The notes beneath the pieces were generated by a model that was not told where the DNA came from, did no database searches, and worked only from the letters and a program-made list of their open reading frames with translations. The position numbers and the translations under genes were made by a program. From JBBIND01 sp037444075 (GTDB taxonomy: Bacteria > Acidobacteriota > Terriglobia > Bryobacterales > Bryobacteraceae), in assembly GCA_037444075.1 (NCBI GenBank), contig JBBIND010000037.1, positions 1 to 39,433 of the forward strand: a DNA stretch of 39,433 nt, given 5' to 3'. Of this stretch, positions 13,832-22,701 are shown one piece after another; position 1 is the stretch's first letter; each line of letters begins with the position of its first letter.

Positions 13832-15739
13832 TCAAGGCTGTTGCCGTTGGATCTTGAGGCGGAAGACCCCTTCCTTCAACACATGGTTAGGCTTGTCTGG
13901 AATCTGGTAGCGGACGAACAAGGGCGCCACGTGACCGTCCGCGCAGTCGCCGGAAATGCCGGCAAGCGAGATCTTCGCCGTGGCTCCCACGTTGTCGTAG
14001 GAAGCCCAGGGGTCGGAAAGCCTTTCGGTGAGGTCGATGCACTTGTCCGAGGAGAATAACTCCACGGCGCGCCAGGCGCGGCCATCGCGCACGGCAATGG
14101 CAACGCTTTCTCCCGGGTTCGCCACGCCGTTGCCGTTGCCCCGGCCGAGTACGCGTTCGGCGGACGCCACGGCGCGCTCCCAAATCGGGGCAGCGGCTCC
14201 GTCCAGGATGCGAATCTCGTCAAGTTCGCCCACTCTGCGGAATAGCGCAACTTCCAGCGGGACCTGAAACGTGGCGCCGCCGGGTGCAGTGAGCCGAACC
14301 TGGAATCTGACGATTTCGCGCTCAGGGTCCTGAACCGTGAACCGGAGCACGGGCGATGCTTTGCCTCGCTCACCCGGACGCAGCGGCCCGGTATTTAGCG
14401 CAGAGGACAGTATAACCACGCCCGGGTTGGTGGTTGACGTTTCGATGGAAACGGAACGCGCGGCGGCGGCGCCTTTGTTCAGGATTTCGAGTTCGAGCTC
14501 CACCGGCTCGCCCGCAGTGGCCCACGGCCCATTCGTCTGGCGCCATCCGGCCACGGTGAGGAGAGGGGTTTCAGAAGGAGCGATCCCGATTTCATGCCTG
14601 GCCCCGTCCAGCAGGAAGCGCAGCCGGCCTTCCCGGTCGGCAGTGTGGATGGACTCCCGGGTTTCGCCGCTATCGAGGTTCACGTCGGTAACCCGGTAGG
14701 CAGCACCCGGCCGGTACTCGGCTTTGGTGGCGATGCGCAGGGCCACCGAAGGCAGGATTCTGCCACCGGGCAGCCACTCCCGGACGCTTGAACGGAAGCC
14801 CGTGGCGGAAACGTTTTCGAGCACCGTGTAGCCTGGCTGGCGCCGGTCGCTCGATACGCTGTAGCCCCAAACGTCGAAGTCCGGGTAGACGTCAACGTGG
14901 TGCCATTGGGCTGGTGCGGGCAGCGGCCGGCGGAACGCATCCATGTGGAAACTGAGAGTTTTGGCCATGCCGGGCGTGCCGTGATCCCAGTCGAATTCCT
15001 CGTGCTCGTGGTGGGGGCGCGTGTAATCCCAAACCGCATTCATCCGCTGGTGATACCAGCGAATGAAGTCCCTGGACCCAAGCACAAGGCGCGTCCGCAG
15101 TCCTTCGTAGTTCCGGTACATCTCGGTGTGGCGGTACTCGGTGGGCGAGGCGTTCGGACCTACGTAGAATTCCGAAGAGCCCATGAAGTTGGAGGCGCTG
15201 CCCACCAAATGGGGGTACTTGCCGGCGATCCAGAAGGACATGAACCCGCCCATGGACAGGCCGGCGGTAGCACGGTGATCGCGGTCGGGAATGGTACGGA
15301 AGCGCTCGTCGATGTGGCGCACCAACTCCACGAAGTATGGCGGGAACTGACGGTGCGTTTCGACGGGCGAGATGTTGTACGGGCGTAGATAGGCCTCGCC
15401 TGGGGTTCTCGGGTTGTAGCCGTCCCACTTGACAACAATGACGTCGTGACGGCCGACGAAAGCGGCGATGTTGTCTCCGCCGTAATCGTTGCCTGCGTCG
15501 TAGCCCTGTCTGCCGCGAGGCGGCCCATTGTGGCGCTCACTCCAGCCGTGGAAGAAGTAGATGACGGGATAGCGTTTCTCGACGGCCTTGTCATAATCCG
15601 GCGGGAGAAAGACGCGGAAGTTGCGCTCCTCGCCGAAGACCCGGCTTTGGAACGCGAGGTCAACAATGACGGCTTGCGGGGCCGCCGTGGCCCCGCAAGC
15701 GCCCATGGCCAGCAGCCAAGGCAGGTGCCGGAGGAACAT
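13832..15739 (-). CDS. Secreted alpha/beta-hydrolase esterase with C-terminal Ig-like domain
   Basis: Exported esterase of 635 residues. A signal peptide (residues 1-20) is followed by an esterase D/antigen 85-type hydrolase domain (~25-290). Its nucleophile is Ser162 in GLSMGG, with the family pattern YPVIYFFHGWSERH before it and His in the AKTLSFHMDAF region. A carboxyl-terminal half (~385-635) is beta-rich and has a CARDB-like stretch (EPVELELEILNKGAAAARSVSIE split over two strands), probably for adhesion or substrate docking. Likely substrates are acylated polysaccharides (acetyl, feruloyl), by family analogy. The ATG begins one base after the TGA of the upstream receptor gene (TGACATG), so the two are co-transcribed and probably act on the same glycan. 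Confidence 0.85.
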   Translation of the reverse strand: MFLRHLPWLLAMGACGATAAPQAVIVDLAFQSRVFGEERNFRVFLPPDYDKAVEKRYPVIYFFHGWSERHNGPPRGRQGYDAGNDYGGDNIAAFVGRHDVIVVKWDGYNPRTPGEAYLRPYNISPVETHRQFPPYFVELVRHIDERFRTIPDRDHRATAGLSMGGFMSFWIAGKYPHLVGSASNFMGSSEFYVGPNASPTEYRHTEMYRNYEGLRTRLVLGSRDFIRWYHQRMNAVWDYTRPHHEHEEFDWDHGTPGMAKTLSFHMDAFRRPLPAPAQWHHVDVYPDFDVWGYSVSSDRRQPGYTVLENVSATGFRSSVREWLPGGRILPSVALRIATKAEYRPGAAYRVTDVNLDSGETRESIHTADREGRLRFLLDGARHEIGIAPSETPLLTVAGWRQTNGPWATAGEPVELELEILNKGAAAARSVSIETSTTNPGVVILSSALNTGPLRPGERGKASPVLRFTVQDPEREIVRFQVRLTAPGGATFQVPLEVALFRRVGELDEIRILDGAAAPIWERAVASAERVLGRGNGNGVANPGESVAIAVRDGRAWRAVELFSSDKCIDLTERLSDPWASYDNVGATAKISLAGISGDCADGHVAPLFVRYQIPDKPNHVLKEGVFRLKIQRQQP

Positions 15740-15740
15740 G

Positions 15741-18700
15741 TCAGAACAACAGCTTGAAGCCGAGCTGAATCCTGCGCGGATATCCCCGCTGGCTGGTCAC
15801 CTGGCCGAAAGCCGTGCTGGTTGGACTCGTGTTTGGCACGGCGAACATGGGATGGTTGAAGGCGTTCAGAAACTCACCCCGGAATTGCAGGTTGATGTCT
15901 TCCCGGATTCGCGTGTTCTTCAGAACCGACAGGTCCCAGGTGTTGAAGCCGTCGCCTCGCACGTTGTTAAAGCGGGTGGGCATGAGCCGGTAATTGCTCC
16001 CTAGCTGACGTGCCGACGCCCGCTCAAAACCCGCGTCGATGTTGAACCAGCGGCTGGGTGTGCGCTGGCTCTTGGGCAGCGTGATGTCGTGGATATTCCC
16101 GATGAACAGGGCGTTGCCGAAGCCGAACGGCGGCCCGCCCTGCGCGGTGAAGATGCCTTGCACCTGCCAGCCGCCGGCGATTCTATCCACGACGGCGTGG
16201 GCCGAGCCCAGCAGCCTCCTGCCTCTTCCGAAGGGGAGTTCCCAGATTCCGCTTACGACGAAGCGATGCGGGCGGTCCTGGTCCGAGATGACGTATTCGA
16301 GCGGTGAATCCATGCCATTCAGCCTCCCGGTGGCTTCCATGTTTTTCGACCACTGGTAGGCGGCGTTCACCGTCCAGTCGGCGGCAAAGCGCCGTTCGGT
16401 CTTCACCTGAAGCGCGTGGTACCAGGAGTAGCCTTCATACATCGTCGTGGTCAGTCCGGTGAAATGTGCGTAGTCTTGAGAGGAAAGCAGGTAGGACCGG
16501 GAAACGTTCCGGCCCGAAAGGCCCGTGCCGGGAAGCAAGGGGAAGAACGGATTGGGAACCTGCGCGCTGAGATAGTCGATCGTGGCCTGGTCCCTGAGAG
16601 GCGACCGGCTCAGGTACTTCACCGGAAGGTAACGGAGGTCCCTCGGGATTTCCAGGTTGACGCCCCGGTTGCCTACATAGGCCGCCTCAAACAGAACGCG
16701 CTGTGGCAGCTGCCGCTGAAAACTCACTTGCCAGCGCTGCTGGTGGGCCGCTCTGGGGGTTTCGTCATAGAAGCGGACGCTGCGCCCCAGAAAAGTGTTG
16801 AGGCCGTCGGCGGCGCCGCGTGGCTCCTGAATGCCGTCCGGGAAGGGATTGCTCAGCGTAGCTCTGAAAGTCAGCCCGTTATCCAGCGAGGGAATCACCT
16901 CGGTCCGCAGACTGAACCCGTACTGCGTGGGACCCACATCGCCGCGGTGGATGCCGAGCGGCGCATAGTAGAGGCCATAGCCGGCCCGCAACACGGTCTT
17001 CTGTCCCCAGGAGTACGCCAGGCCGAAGCGCGGCATGATGTTATTGAGGTCGCGCTTCCACAGAGTGCGGGGCAGGCCTCCCACACCGGGGAACGTCAGG
17101 CCTCCGAGAACACGGAACTGGCTGGCAGGGATCTCCGCGAGGGGATTGAGCGCGTAATTGGCGCGAACTTGTGCCTCGATTGGACTGGGCGTGGAGAAGT
17201 CGTAGCCGCGCACCGTGCGGTTGAAGCGCTCGGTCATGGGTCCTTCGATTTCGTAGCGGACCCCGAGATTCAGCGTCAGGTTGCGGGTCACCCGCCAGTC
17301 GTCCTGGAGGTAGAGAGACCAGGCGGTGGATTGCTCGGCGAAGCTCGCCTTGCGGTCGACGCCCCCGCCGCTGGGAAGACCGAGCATGAAGCTGGCCAAG
17401 GCTTGCCCGATGGGGGCGGCTGGGCTGTTGTCAAACGGCCCGCGGGTCCATTCCGTGCCGAAGCTGAAAATGCCGGTGGAAGCATTGTGCGGTTCGTATT
17501 GGAACGTTCTGTATTGGCGCCCGCCTCCGCCGAATTTCAAGGCGTGGTTGCCCCGGATGGCTGTCACGTGCCCCTCAATACTCTGGTTAGCGTGCGGATA
17601 CCGCCACCAGTTGTTCGGCGTGCTCTGGTATCCGGCAATGCTGAAGGACGGGAAACTCCGGACATCCTTCGGAATGGCGTCCACATAGCTCTTCGGGAAT
17701 CCCAGCGTGGACAGGTCGAACCCTACACTGGCCGGATACTGGTAAATGGAGAGCCGGTAGAAGCCGTAGCGCCAGTTCATGATGGTGGCCGGGCTGATTT
17801 CGTAAACGTCGTCGAGCGAGAATGCGTGCTGATTCCAATCCGACCAGCCTCCATGGGCCTCGTTGCGAAACCAGTGGCTGGAGTCGCTGAAACGTTTGTA
17901 GGTGTTGAAGCGGCCGAAAAACCTGTGCTTCGGGCTGATGTTGTGGTCTATGCGCCCGATGTGGTTGTAGTACGCGATGATCTCCGGGTCGTTCACGCGG
18001 ATCAGATTGAACATCCCGTCCGGCGTTCCGGCGGCGTTGGGATCTGACCAGTAGCTGATGATCTTTCGCGCTACCGGATCAAGCCGGCTTGCCGGGATGA
18101 TGTTGTTCGGCAGTGGTTGGACGCTCGTGCGGCCGCCGGGCGCGGGCACGCGCGTGGCCGGGTCATAGATTTGATACTGCGGCCCCACCCTCAGGAGCGC
18201 CGAGAAATCTCCTTGCTTTTGTGCCGGTGTGGGGACTGTAAGTGTACCGGCGCCGTAAGCCGCCCCCATGGCGCGGCTCTCGCGAATGCCTTCATAGCCG
18301 TAACTGAAGAAGGTGCGGTCCTTGCCGTTGTAGATTTTGGGAATCCAGACCGGGCCCGTGCCGCTAAGCCCCCAGCGCTTGTAGGTGAAGTCGCCTTTCG
18401 GTTGGCCGGCCATGTTGGCGAAGAACAGGTTGGCGTTGAGCGAGGGATCGAGCAGGGAGTAGTAGCCGGTTCCGTGCAGGGCGTTGCCGCCGGACTTCAG
18501 TGTGATGCTCGTGACTCCGCCTTGGGTGTGGACGATGCCCGCATCGAAGGTGACGGTCTGGACTTTGAACTCCTGCACCGTGTCAGCCGGCGGAGTATAG
18601 CCAGCCATCAGGTCCCCTACGCCCCACCGGTTATTGAGGGCTGTGTTGGGTGTGCCGTCCAGCGTGACTTCGCTCCGGTTGGCCCTCACGCCGTCCATGG

Positions 18701-19253
18701 AGTAGCCCACGATGTGGGTTGGCTCGAACGGCCGGTCCAACCCCGGGTTTTGCGTGTGCACAACGCCGGGACTCAGTCCGATCAGCAGAAACGGATTGCC
18801 ATGCGCGATGGGCAGTTCCGCCACGCGCCGCTGATCGATTACCTGACCCATTGAAGCGGTGGTTGTTTCCAGCAGGGGCGTCTCCGCGGTTACCGTAACC
18901 TGTTCAGTGATTTCGCCTACCTGCATCGTGACGGGAATGGACAGCCGGTCAGCGATTCTCAGTTCAATCCCTTCGTGCAGAAATGACTTGAAGCCGGCCA
19001 TCTCCGCCGCTATGCGGTAAGTGCCGGGCAGTAGATAAGGTATTTCGAAGTTGCCCTCGCTGTTGGTGCGGGCCGAAACGGTCACGTTGGTGGCTGCATT
19101 CGTGACGCGCACGGCGACGCCGGGAACGACGGCTCCGCTGGGGTCGGTAACTCGCCCCAGGATGGTGCCGCGGGTTTCCTGGGCAACGGCTAAGCCGGTT
19201 AGGCAGATGCCGAGGACCAGCATAACCGATATGCGAACAAGGACAAGCCGCAT
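15741..19253 (-). CDS. Oar-like TonB-dependent receptor with carboxypeptidase-regulatory domain
   Basis: Outer-membrane protein of 1170 residues. It has a signal peptide (1-24), a carboxypeptidase-regulatory beta-sandwich (~26-110, GRVTDPSGAVVPGVAVRV), a TonB-dependent plug (~115-235, with TVTAETPLLETTTASMGQVI), then a long barrel ending in IQLGFKLLF with the terminal aromatic residue that the BAM complex recognises. Acidobacteria carry dozens of such Oar-like proteins, thought to import oligosaccharides or other large nutrients with TonB energy. An AAGGAGG site lies six bases before the ATG. A promoter of good appearance sits at 19277-19304. The downstream esterase is coupled. The ligand is unknown. 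Confidence 0.9.
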   Translation of the reverse strand: MRLVLVRISVMLVLGICLTGLAVAQETRGTILGRVTDPSGAVVPGVAVRVTNAATNVTVSARTNSEGNFEIPYLLPGTYRIAAEMAGFKSFLHEGIELRIADRLSIPVTMQVGEITEQVTVTAETPLLETTTASMGQVIDQRRVAELPIAHGNPFLLIGLSPGVVHTQNPGLDRPFEPTHIVGYSMDGVRANRSEVTLDGTPNTALNNRWGVGDLMAGYTPPADTVQEFKVQTVTFDAGIVHTQGGVTSITLKSGGNALHGTGYYSLLDPSLNANLFFANMAGQPKGDFTYKRWGLSGTGPVWIPKIYNGKDRTFFSYGYEGIRESRAMGAAYGAGTLTVPTPAQKQGDFSALLRVGPQYQIYDPATRVPAPGGRTSVQPLPNNIIPASRLDPVARKIISYWSDPNAAGTPDGMFNLIRVNDPEIIAYYNHIGRIDHNISPKHRFFGRFNTYKRFSDSSHWFRNEAHGGWSDWNQHAFSLDDVYEISPATIMNWRYGFYRLSIYQYPASVGFDLSTLGFPKSYVDAIPKDVRSFPSFSIAGYQSTPNNWWRYPHANQSIEGHVTAIRGNHALKFGGGGRQYRTFQYEPHNASTGIFSFGTEWTRGPFDNSPAAPIGQALASFMLGLPSGGGVDRKASFAEQSTAWSLYLQDDWRVTRNLTLNLGVRYEIEGPMTERFNRTVRGYDFSTPSPIEAQVRANYALNPLAEIPASQFRVLGGLTFPGVGGLPRTLWKRDLNNIMPRFGLAYSWGQKTVLRAGYGLYYAPLGIHRGDVGPTQYGFSLRTEVIPSLDNGLTFRATLSNPFPDGIQEPRGAADGLNTFLGRSVRFYDETPRAAHQQRWQVSFQRQLPQRVLFEAAYVGNRGVNLEIPRDLRYLPVKYLSRSPLRDQATIDYLSAQVPNPFFPLLPGTGLSGRNVSRSYLLSSQDYAHFTGLTTTMYEGYSWYHALQVKTERRFAADWTVNAAYQWSKNMEATGRLNGMDSPLEYVISDQDRPHRFVVSGIWELPFGRGRRLLGSAHAVVDRIAGGWQVQGIFTAQGGPPFGFGNALFIGNIHDITLPKSQRTPSRWFNIDAGFERASARQLGSNYRLMPTRFNNVRGDGFNTWDLSVLKNTRIREDINLQFRGEFLNAFNHPMFAVPNTSPTSTAFGQVTSQRGYPRRIQLGFKLLF

Positions 19254-19276
19254 TGAATGCCTCCTTGGGTATTGGC

Positions 19277-19304
19277 TTTATCACAGGCCGGCAGGCTGAG
19301 TCAA
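19277..19304 (-). promoter_or_regulatory. Candidate promoter of the receptor-esterase operon
   Basis: On the minus strand TTGACT (19299-19304) and GATAAA (19277-19282) are separated by 16 bases, placing a start about 17 bases before the receptor ATG at 19253, with AAGGAGG in between. The rest of 19305-19546 shows no gene. Confidence 0.55.
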
Positions 19305-19546
19305 ACCCTCTGCAAGCTTAACGATTTGCAGGCCGTTTTCCCCGAATCAACCTGTCCGCTTGCGCTCCACACGGGCGGCGAATCGCTGCACGTTGATGAT
19401 GGCCCGCTCGTGTCTGCCTTCGGCGATTTGCTCCTTATCTCCGCCATGGAGCCAGTATGGCAGTTTCGTGCGGTTTGGAACTGCCCTGGCGCGAATCCCC
19501 GGCGGTCAAAAACGCATCTAGCGATCTGATAGAGTATGAATTGGCG

Positions 19547-20329
19547 ATGGGGAGCCGCCGAATCCCCAAGGACCAACGCTCACAGAGGGTCGATTTGCGG
19601 TTACGCTCTTTCTTGTTGCTTGTCACGGCAGCAATGCCGTTTGTCTTGCACGGACAACCCAGTCCGGACACCCGGCAAGCGGTAGAAGTTCTGGAAAAGT
19701 ACGTGGAATCACGCAGGGCGCAGGAAACCGCCCTCCGCGATGTTTCCATGGACGTGGAAATCGAGGCCAACCTGCCTCGGCTGAACAAGCAAGGCAGACT
19801 TCGGGCTCTCCGCTACATCTCCCGCGTCGGCGCCATCACTTATCAAGTGCTGAATTTCATTGGCGACAATCTCATCAAAAGGGATGTCATCGCCCGCTAC
19901 ATGTCGGCGGAAGTGAAGGCTGCCGAATCGCTGAAGCCGAAAGAAGTCTCCATCACCCCTGAGAACTACAAGTTCAAATACCGCGGAGTCCACGGCAGCG
20001 GCGATTGGCGGCTGATGCTTTACGAAGTCGAGCCGCGTAAGAAGCGCGTGGGGCTCTTCGAGGGCTGGCTTTGGGTGGAAACCACCACCGGTCTGCCGGT
20101 GCGCGAATCGGGCCGGTTCGTCAAGAACCCGTCTATCTTTCTTCGGAAGGTGGAATTCATGCGCGACTATCACATCCGGGACGGGATAGCGTACCCCGTG
20201 CAGATTGAAAGCACCATCGACACGCGGTTGGTGGGCTTGACGCATCTTACGATCAAGTTCTCCAACTTCCGTAACGGCACCCCCTCGGACAAGAAAGCCA
20301 TGGCCAGCCTGCCTGCGGGCAGGCCCTGA
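19547..20329 (+). CDS. Periplasmic protein of unknown function (LolA-like in appearance)
   Basis: Exported protein of 260 residues. A charged N-terminus is followed by the hydrophobic segment SFLLLVTAAMPFVLHGQ, a signal peptide or anchor. The mature part begins with a helix (RQAVEVLEKYVESRR), then beta-rich stretches (ALRYISRVGAITYQVLNF, GWLWVETTTGLPVRESG, LTHLTIKFSNFR), a pattern like the half-barrel of outer-membrane lipoprotein-sorting (LolA/RseB) proteins. I cannot assign a family with certainty. The ATG at 19547 is preferred over the longer frame from 19457 because TATGAA at 19535-19540 ends six bases before it and there is no Shine-Dalgarno. A GC hairpin (20307-20324) overlaps the 3' end but has no T-run. 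Confidence 0.62.
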   Translation: MGSRRIPKDQRSQRVDLRLRSFLLLVTAAMPFVLHGQPSPDTRQAVEVLEKYVESRRAQETALRDVSMDVEIEANLPRLNKQGRLRALRYISRVGAITYQVLNFIGDNLIKRDVIARYMSAEVKAAESLKPKEVSITPENYKFKYRGVHGSGDWRLMLYEVEPRKKRVGLFEGWLWVETTTGLPVRESGRFVKNPSIFLRKVEFMRDYHIRDGIAYPVQIESTIDTRLVGLTHLTIKFSNFRNGTPSDKKAMASLPAGRP

Positions 20330-20449
20330 CCAGCCGGACCGTTCCAACTCAACCCCGGCGCAGACCCTTCCAGCCCTCCATAACACCGGTCATGTTCCAG
20401 GACTTGCCAGGCGAGTCTCACAGGCTTTAGTCTCGGAGTTGAAGCTCGC

Positions 20450-21922
20450 ATGAGGACCCTTCTCCTCAATCCGCCCTCCTTTCGAGGCTTTGACGGCGGC
20501 GCCGGCTCGCGCTGGCCGGCCACCCGGGAGGTGGAATCGTATTGGTATCCCGTGTGGCTTTGCTACCCCGCCGGAATGCTCGAAGACAGCCGCGTTGTGG
20601 ATGCTCCCCCGCAGGGGCTTTCCATCGCCGACACGGTGGAGTTGGCGAGGGATTTCGAATTCCTGGTTCTGTTCACCTCGACGCCCGGTTTTGCGGTTGA
20701 CGTTCAGATTGCCGAGAGGATGAAGGATGTCAACCCGAAGCTCAGGATTGCCTTCGTTGGCCCGCCGGTCACGGTGGACCCGGAATCAACGCTCCGAAAT
20801 GCTCCTGCCATCGATTTCCTGGTGAGGCGGGAATTCGACTATCAGGTGGCCGGCTACGCGCGCGGCAAACCCATTGACCAATTAGCCGGTGTAAGCTATC
20901 GCCGCAACGGTGGGATCGTCCACAATCCTGATGCGCCGTACATCGAAGACCTTGACGGGCTTCCCTGGGTGACGAGAGTTTACCGGCGGGACCTTGACAT
21001 ACGCCGTTACAACGTGCCATTCCTGCGGCACCCTTTCCTGTCCTTCTACACTTCAAGAGGTTGTCCCGCGCAGTGCAGTTTTTGCCTCTGGCCCCAGACG
21101 CACTCAGGACACAGGTGGAGGTTGCGATCTTCGGAGGACGTGGCTGAAGAGGCGCGCTACGTCCAGGAGAACTTCCCTGAAGCGCGGGAGGTCTTCTTCG
21201 ACGATGACACGTTCAACTATCAGCGGGCACGCACGCTGGATCTATGCCGGCACTTGAAGCCGCTCCAATTGACCTGGTCCTGCACTTCGCGCGTCACGAC
21301 GGATGAGCAGACCTTGAGAGCCATGAAGGACGCCGGCTGCCGCCTGCTCATCGTCGGCTACGAAAGCGGCGACCCGGAGGTGCTGAGAAACAGCCGCAAA
21401 GGCGCCACGCTGGAGATGGCGGAACGCTTCACGGCGAATTGTAAGAAACTCGGGCTCGCCATCCACGGGGATTTCATCATCGGCCTTCCCGGCGAAACCC
21501 GGCAGAGCATCCGCCGCACGATTGAGTTCGCCAAACGACTCAATCTGGAGACCATTCAGGTGTCCATCGCCCACCCTTATCCCGGCACCGAATTCTACGG
21601 CTACGTGGTGAAGAACGGTCTGCTGACCATCGACTCGATGACCGATGAAGGCGGTCACCAACTTCCGAACATCGCTTATCCCGGGTTGGACCGCGGCGAA
21701 CTCGTGGATTGGGTGGAGCGCTTCTACCGTGAGTACTATTCCCGCCCCAAAGTGCTCTGGCCGATCCTCAGGAAGGCCCTGACGGACTCCAGTGAACGCA
21801 AGCGCCTCATCAAAGCGGCCCGCGAGTACCTGGAACTTCATTACCGCCGCAAGCGCTTTGTGCGCGAACAAAGGCAACGCTCTGCGCAGCCCCATCGTGA
21901 CGCTGGAGCGGAGCGCCCATGA
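20450..21922 (+). CDS. hpnJ: B12-binding radical SAM protein HpnJ, hopanoid head-group synthesis
   Basis: Radical SAM enzyme of 490 residues. An N-terminal cobalamin-binding-like domain (~1-180) precedes the radical SAM barrel. The cluster motif is CPAQCSFC near residue 205. HpnJ is required for the cyclitol ether head-group of composite bacteriohopanepolyols, acting after HpnI and HpnK. Supporting marks are FYTSRGCPAQC, WPQTHSGHRWRLRS, FFDDDTFNYQ and the glycine-rich GDFIIGLPGET. The last four bases overlap the next gene (ATGA), giving coupling to the two small transporters and HpnI. HpnK is not in this window. Confidence 0.88.
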   Translation: MRTLLLNPPSFRGFDGGAGSRWPATREVESYWYPVWLCYPAGMLEDSRVVDAPPQGLSIADTVELARDFEFLVLFTSTPGFAVDVQIAERMKDVNPKLRIAFVGPPVTVDPESTLRNAPAIDFLVRREFDYQVAGYARGKPIDQLAGVSYRRNGGIVHNPDAPYIEDLDGLPWVTRVYRRDLDIRRYNVPFLRHPFLSFYTSRGCPAQCSFCLWPQTHSGHRWRLRSSEDVAEEARYVQENFPEAREVFFDDDTFNYQRARTLDLCRHLKPLQLTWSCTSRVTTDEQTLRAMKDAGCRLLIVGYESGDPEVLRNSRKGATLEMAERFTANCKKLGLAIHGDFIIGLPGETRQSIRRTIEFAKRLNLETIQVSIAHPYPGTEFYGYVVKNGLLTIDSMTDEGGHQLPNIAYPGLDRGELVDWVERFYREYYSRPKVLWPILRKALTDSSERKRLIKAAREYLELHYRRKRFVREQRQRSAQPHRDAGAERP

Positions 21923-22332
21923 GCGCTCCTGGCGCAGGGCTTATTGTCAAGACCGCCGTGGCTGCCTCGGTCGTCGTCCTGACGAACGTGCTCGGTAACT
22001 TCTCTTTGAGCATCGGCATGAGGCAATCTGCGGTGCCCACGGCTGGGGCGCTGCTGGAGCGTGTGTTCAGTCCTTTTGTGCTGTTGGGAATCGCCCTCCT
22101 CATGCTGTGGCTGCTTACCCGCCTGACTCTGCTGAGCTGGGCGGACCTGAGTTTCGTGTTGCCCGTCACGTCGGTGGGCTACGTGCTGACGGCGCTCATG
22201 GGCAAGTTCTTCCTGGCCGAACAGCTTAGCTGGCAACGCTGGCTGGGGACGTTGCTGATTGTGGCCGGCACGGCTCTCGTGGCTGCGACACACCCCCGCA
22301 CTACGCCGCCCAAATGCGGGGGACAGGCATGA
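21919..22332 (+). CDS. Half-size EamA/SMR-like transporter subunit 1
   Basis: Membrane protein of 137 residues with four hydrophobic segments (about 10-30, 50-70, 75-98, 103-122), typical of a single EamA repeat. The stretch SWADLSFVLPVTSVGYVLTAL with a Gly-rich end (WLGTLLIVAGTALVA) is the hallmark of this fold. Proteins this short work as dimers, like EmrE or the ArnE/ArnF flippase pair. It sits between hpnJ and a second half-size copy, overlapping both by four bases (ATGA), so the pair is probably a heterodimer. A role in moving a hopanoid or its precursor is an inference from context. Confidence 0.82.
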   Translation: MSAPGAGLIVKTAVAASVVVLTNVLGNFSLSIGMRQSAVPTAGALLERVFSPFVLLGIALLMLWLLTRLTLLSWADLSFVLPVTSVGYVLTALMGKFFLAEQLSWQRWLGTLLIVAGTALVAATHPRTTPPKCGGQA

Positions 22333-22691
22333 AGTGGCTGCTGGTGGCCACGGTCGTCACCGCGACTACGCTCAGCGACTTGCTGCAAAGCCGTGAGATG
22401 AAGCGGCACGGCGAGATCACCGATTTCCGTCCCGGCAGATGGGCGCGCGTGATGGCGGGGCTGTTCCGCCGCCGTTACCTGGTTCTCTCCATTGTGTGCA
22501 TGGCGATTTCTTTCTTTGCCTTCCTGAAGCTGCTGTCCGTCGCCGACCTCAGTTTTGCCGTTCCCGCTACGGCGGCAAGCTACGCTGTCGAAGTGGTCCT
22601 GGCGCGCCTGGTGCTCAAGGAAAGGCTTGACTGGAGGCGTTGGTCCGGCGCTGCGTGCATCGTTTGTGGTGTAGCGCTGCTGGCCGCGTGA
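22329..22691 (+). CDS. Half-size EamA/SMR-like transporter subunit 2
   Basis: Membrane protein of 120 residues with four hydrophobic segments, homologous in layout to the preceding gene: ADLSFAVPATAASYAVEVVLARLVLKERLDWRRWSGAACIVCGVALLAA parallels its partner's C-terminal half. The ATG at 22329 overlaps the previous stop (ATGA), with GGGGGACAGG just upstream; a start at 22314 would overlap more and lacks a ribosome site. A loop with four Arg in a row (LFRRRYLV and neighbours) probably fixes the membrane orientation. A heterodimer with the preceding protein is likely, as in ArnE/ArnF, which flip an undecaprenyl-linked sugar. Confidence 0.8.
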   Translation: MKWLLVATVVTATTLSDLLQSREMKRHGEITDFRPGRWARVMAGLFRRRYLVLSIVCMAISFFAFLKLLSVADLSFAVPATAASYAVEVVLARLVLKERLDWRRWSGAACIVCGVALLAA

Positions 22692-22701
22692 GGCCGCCAC
22701 A

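Noticed and set aside
16416..18047. Plus-strand open frame of 543 codons
   Set aside because: Antisense to the Oar-like receptor barrel; no recognisable domain and no ribosome site. Result of high third-position GC.
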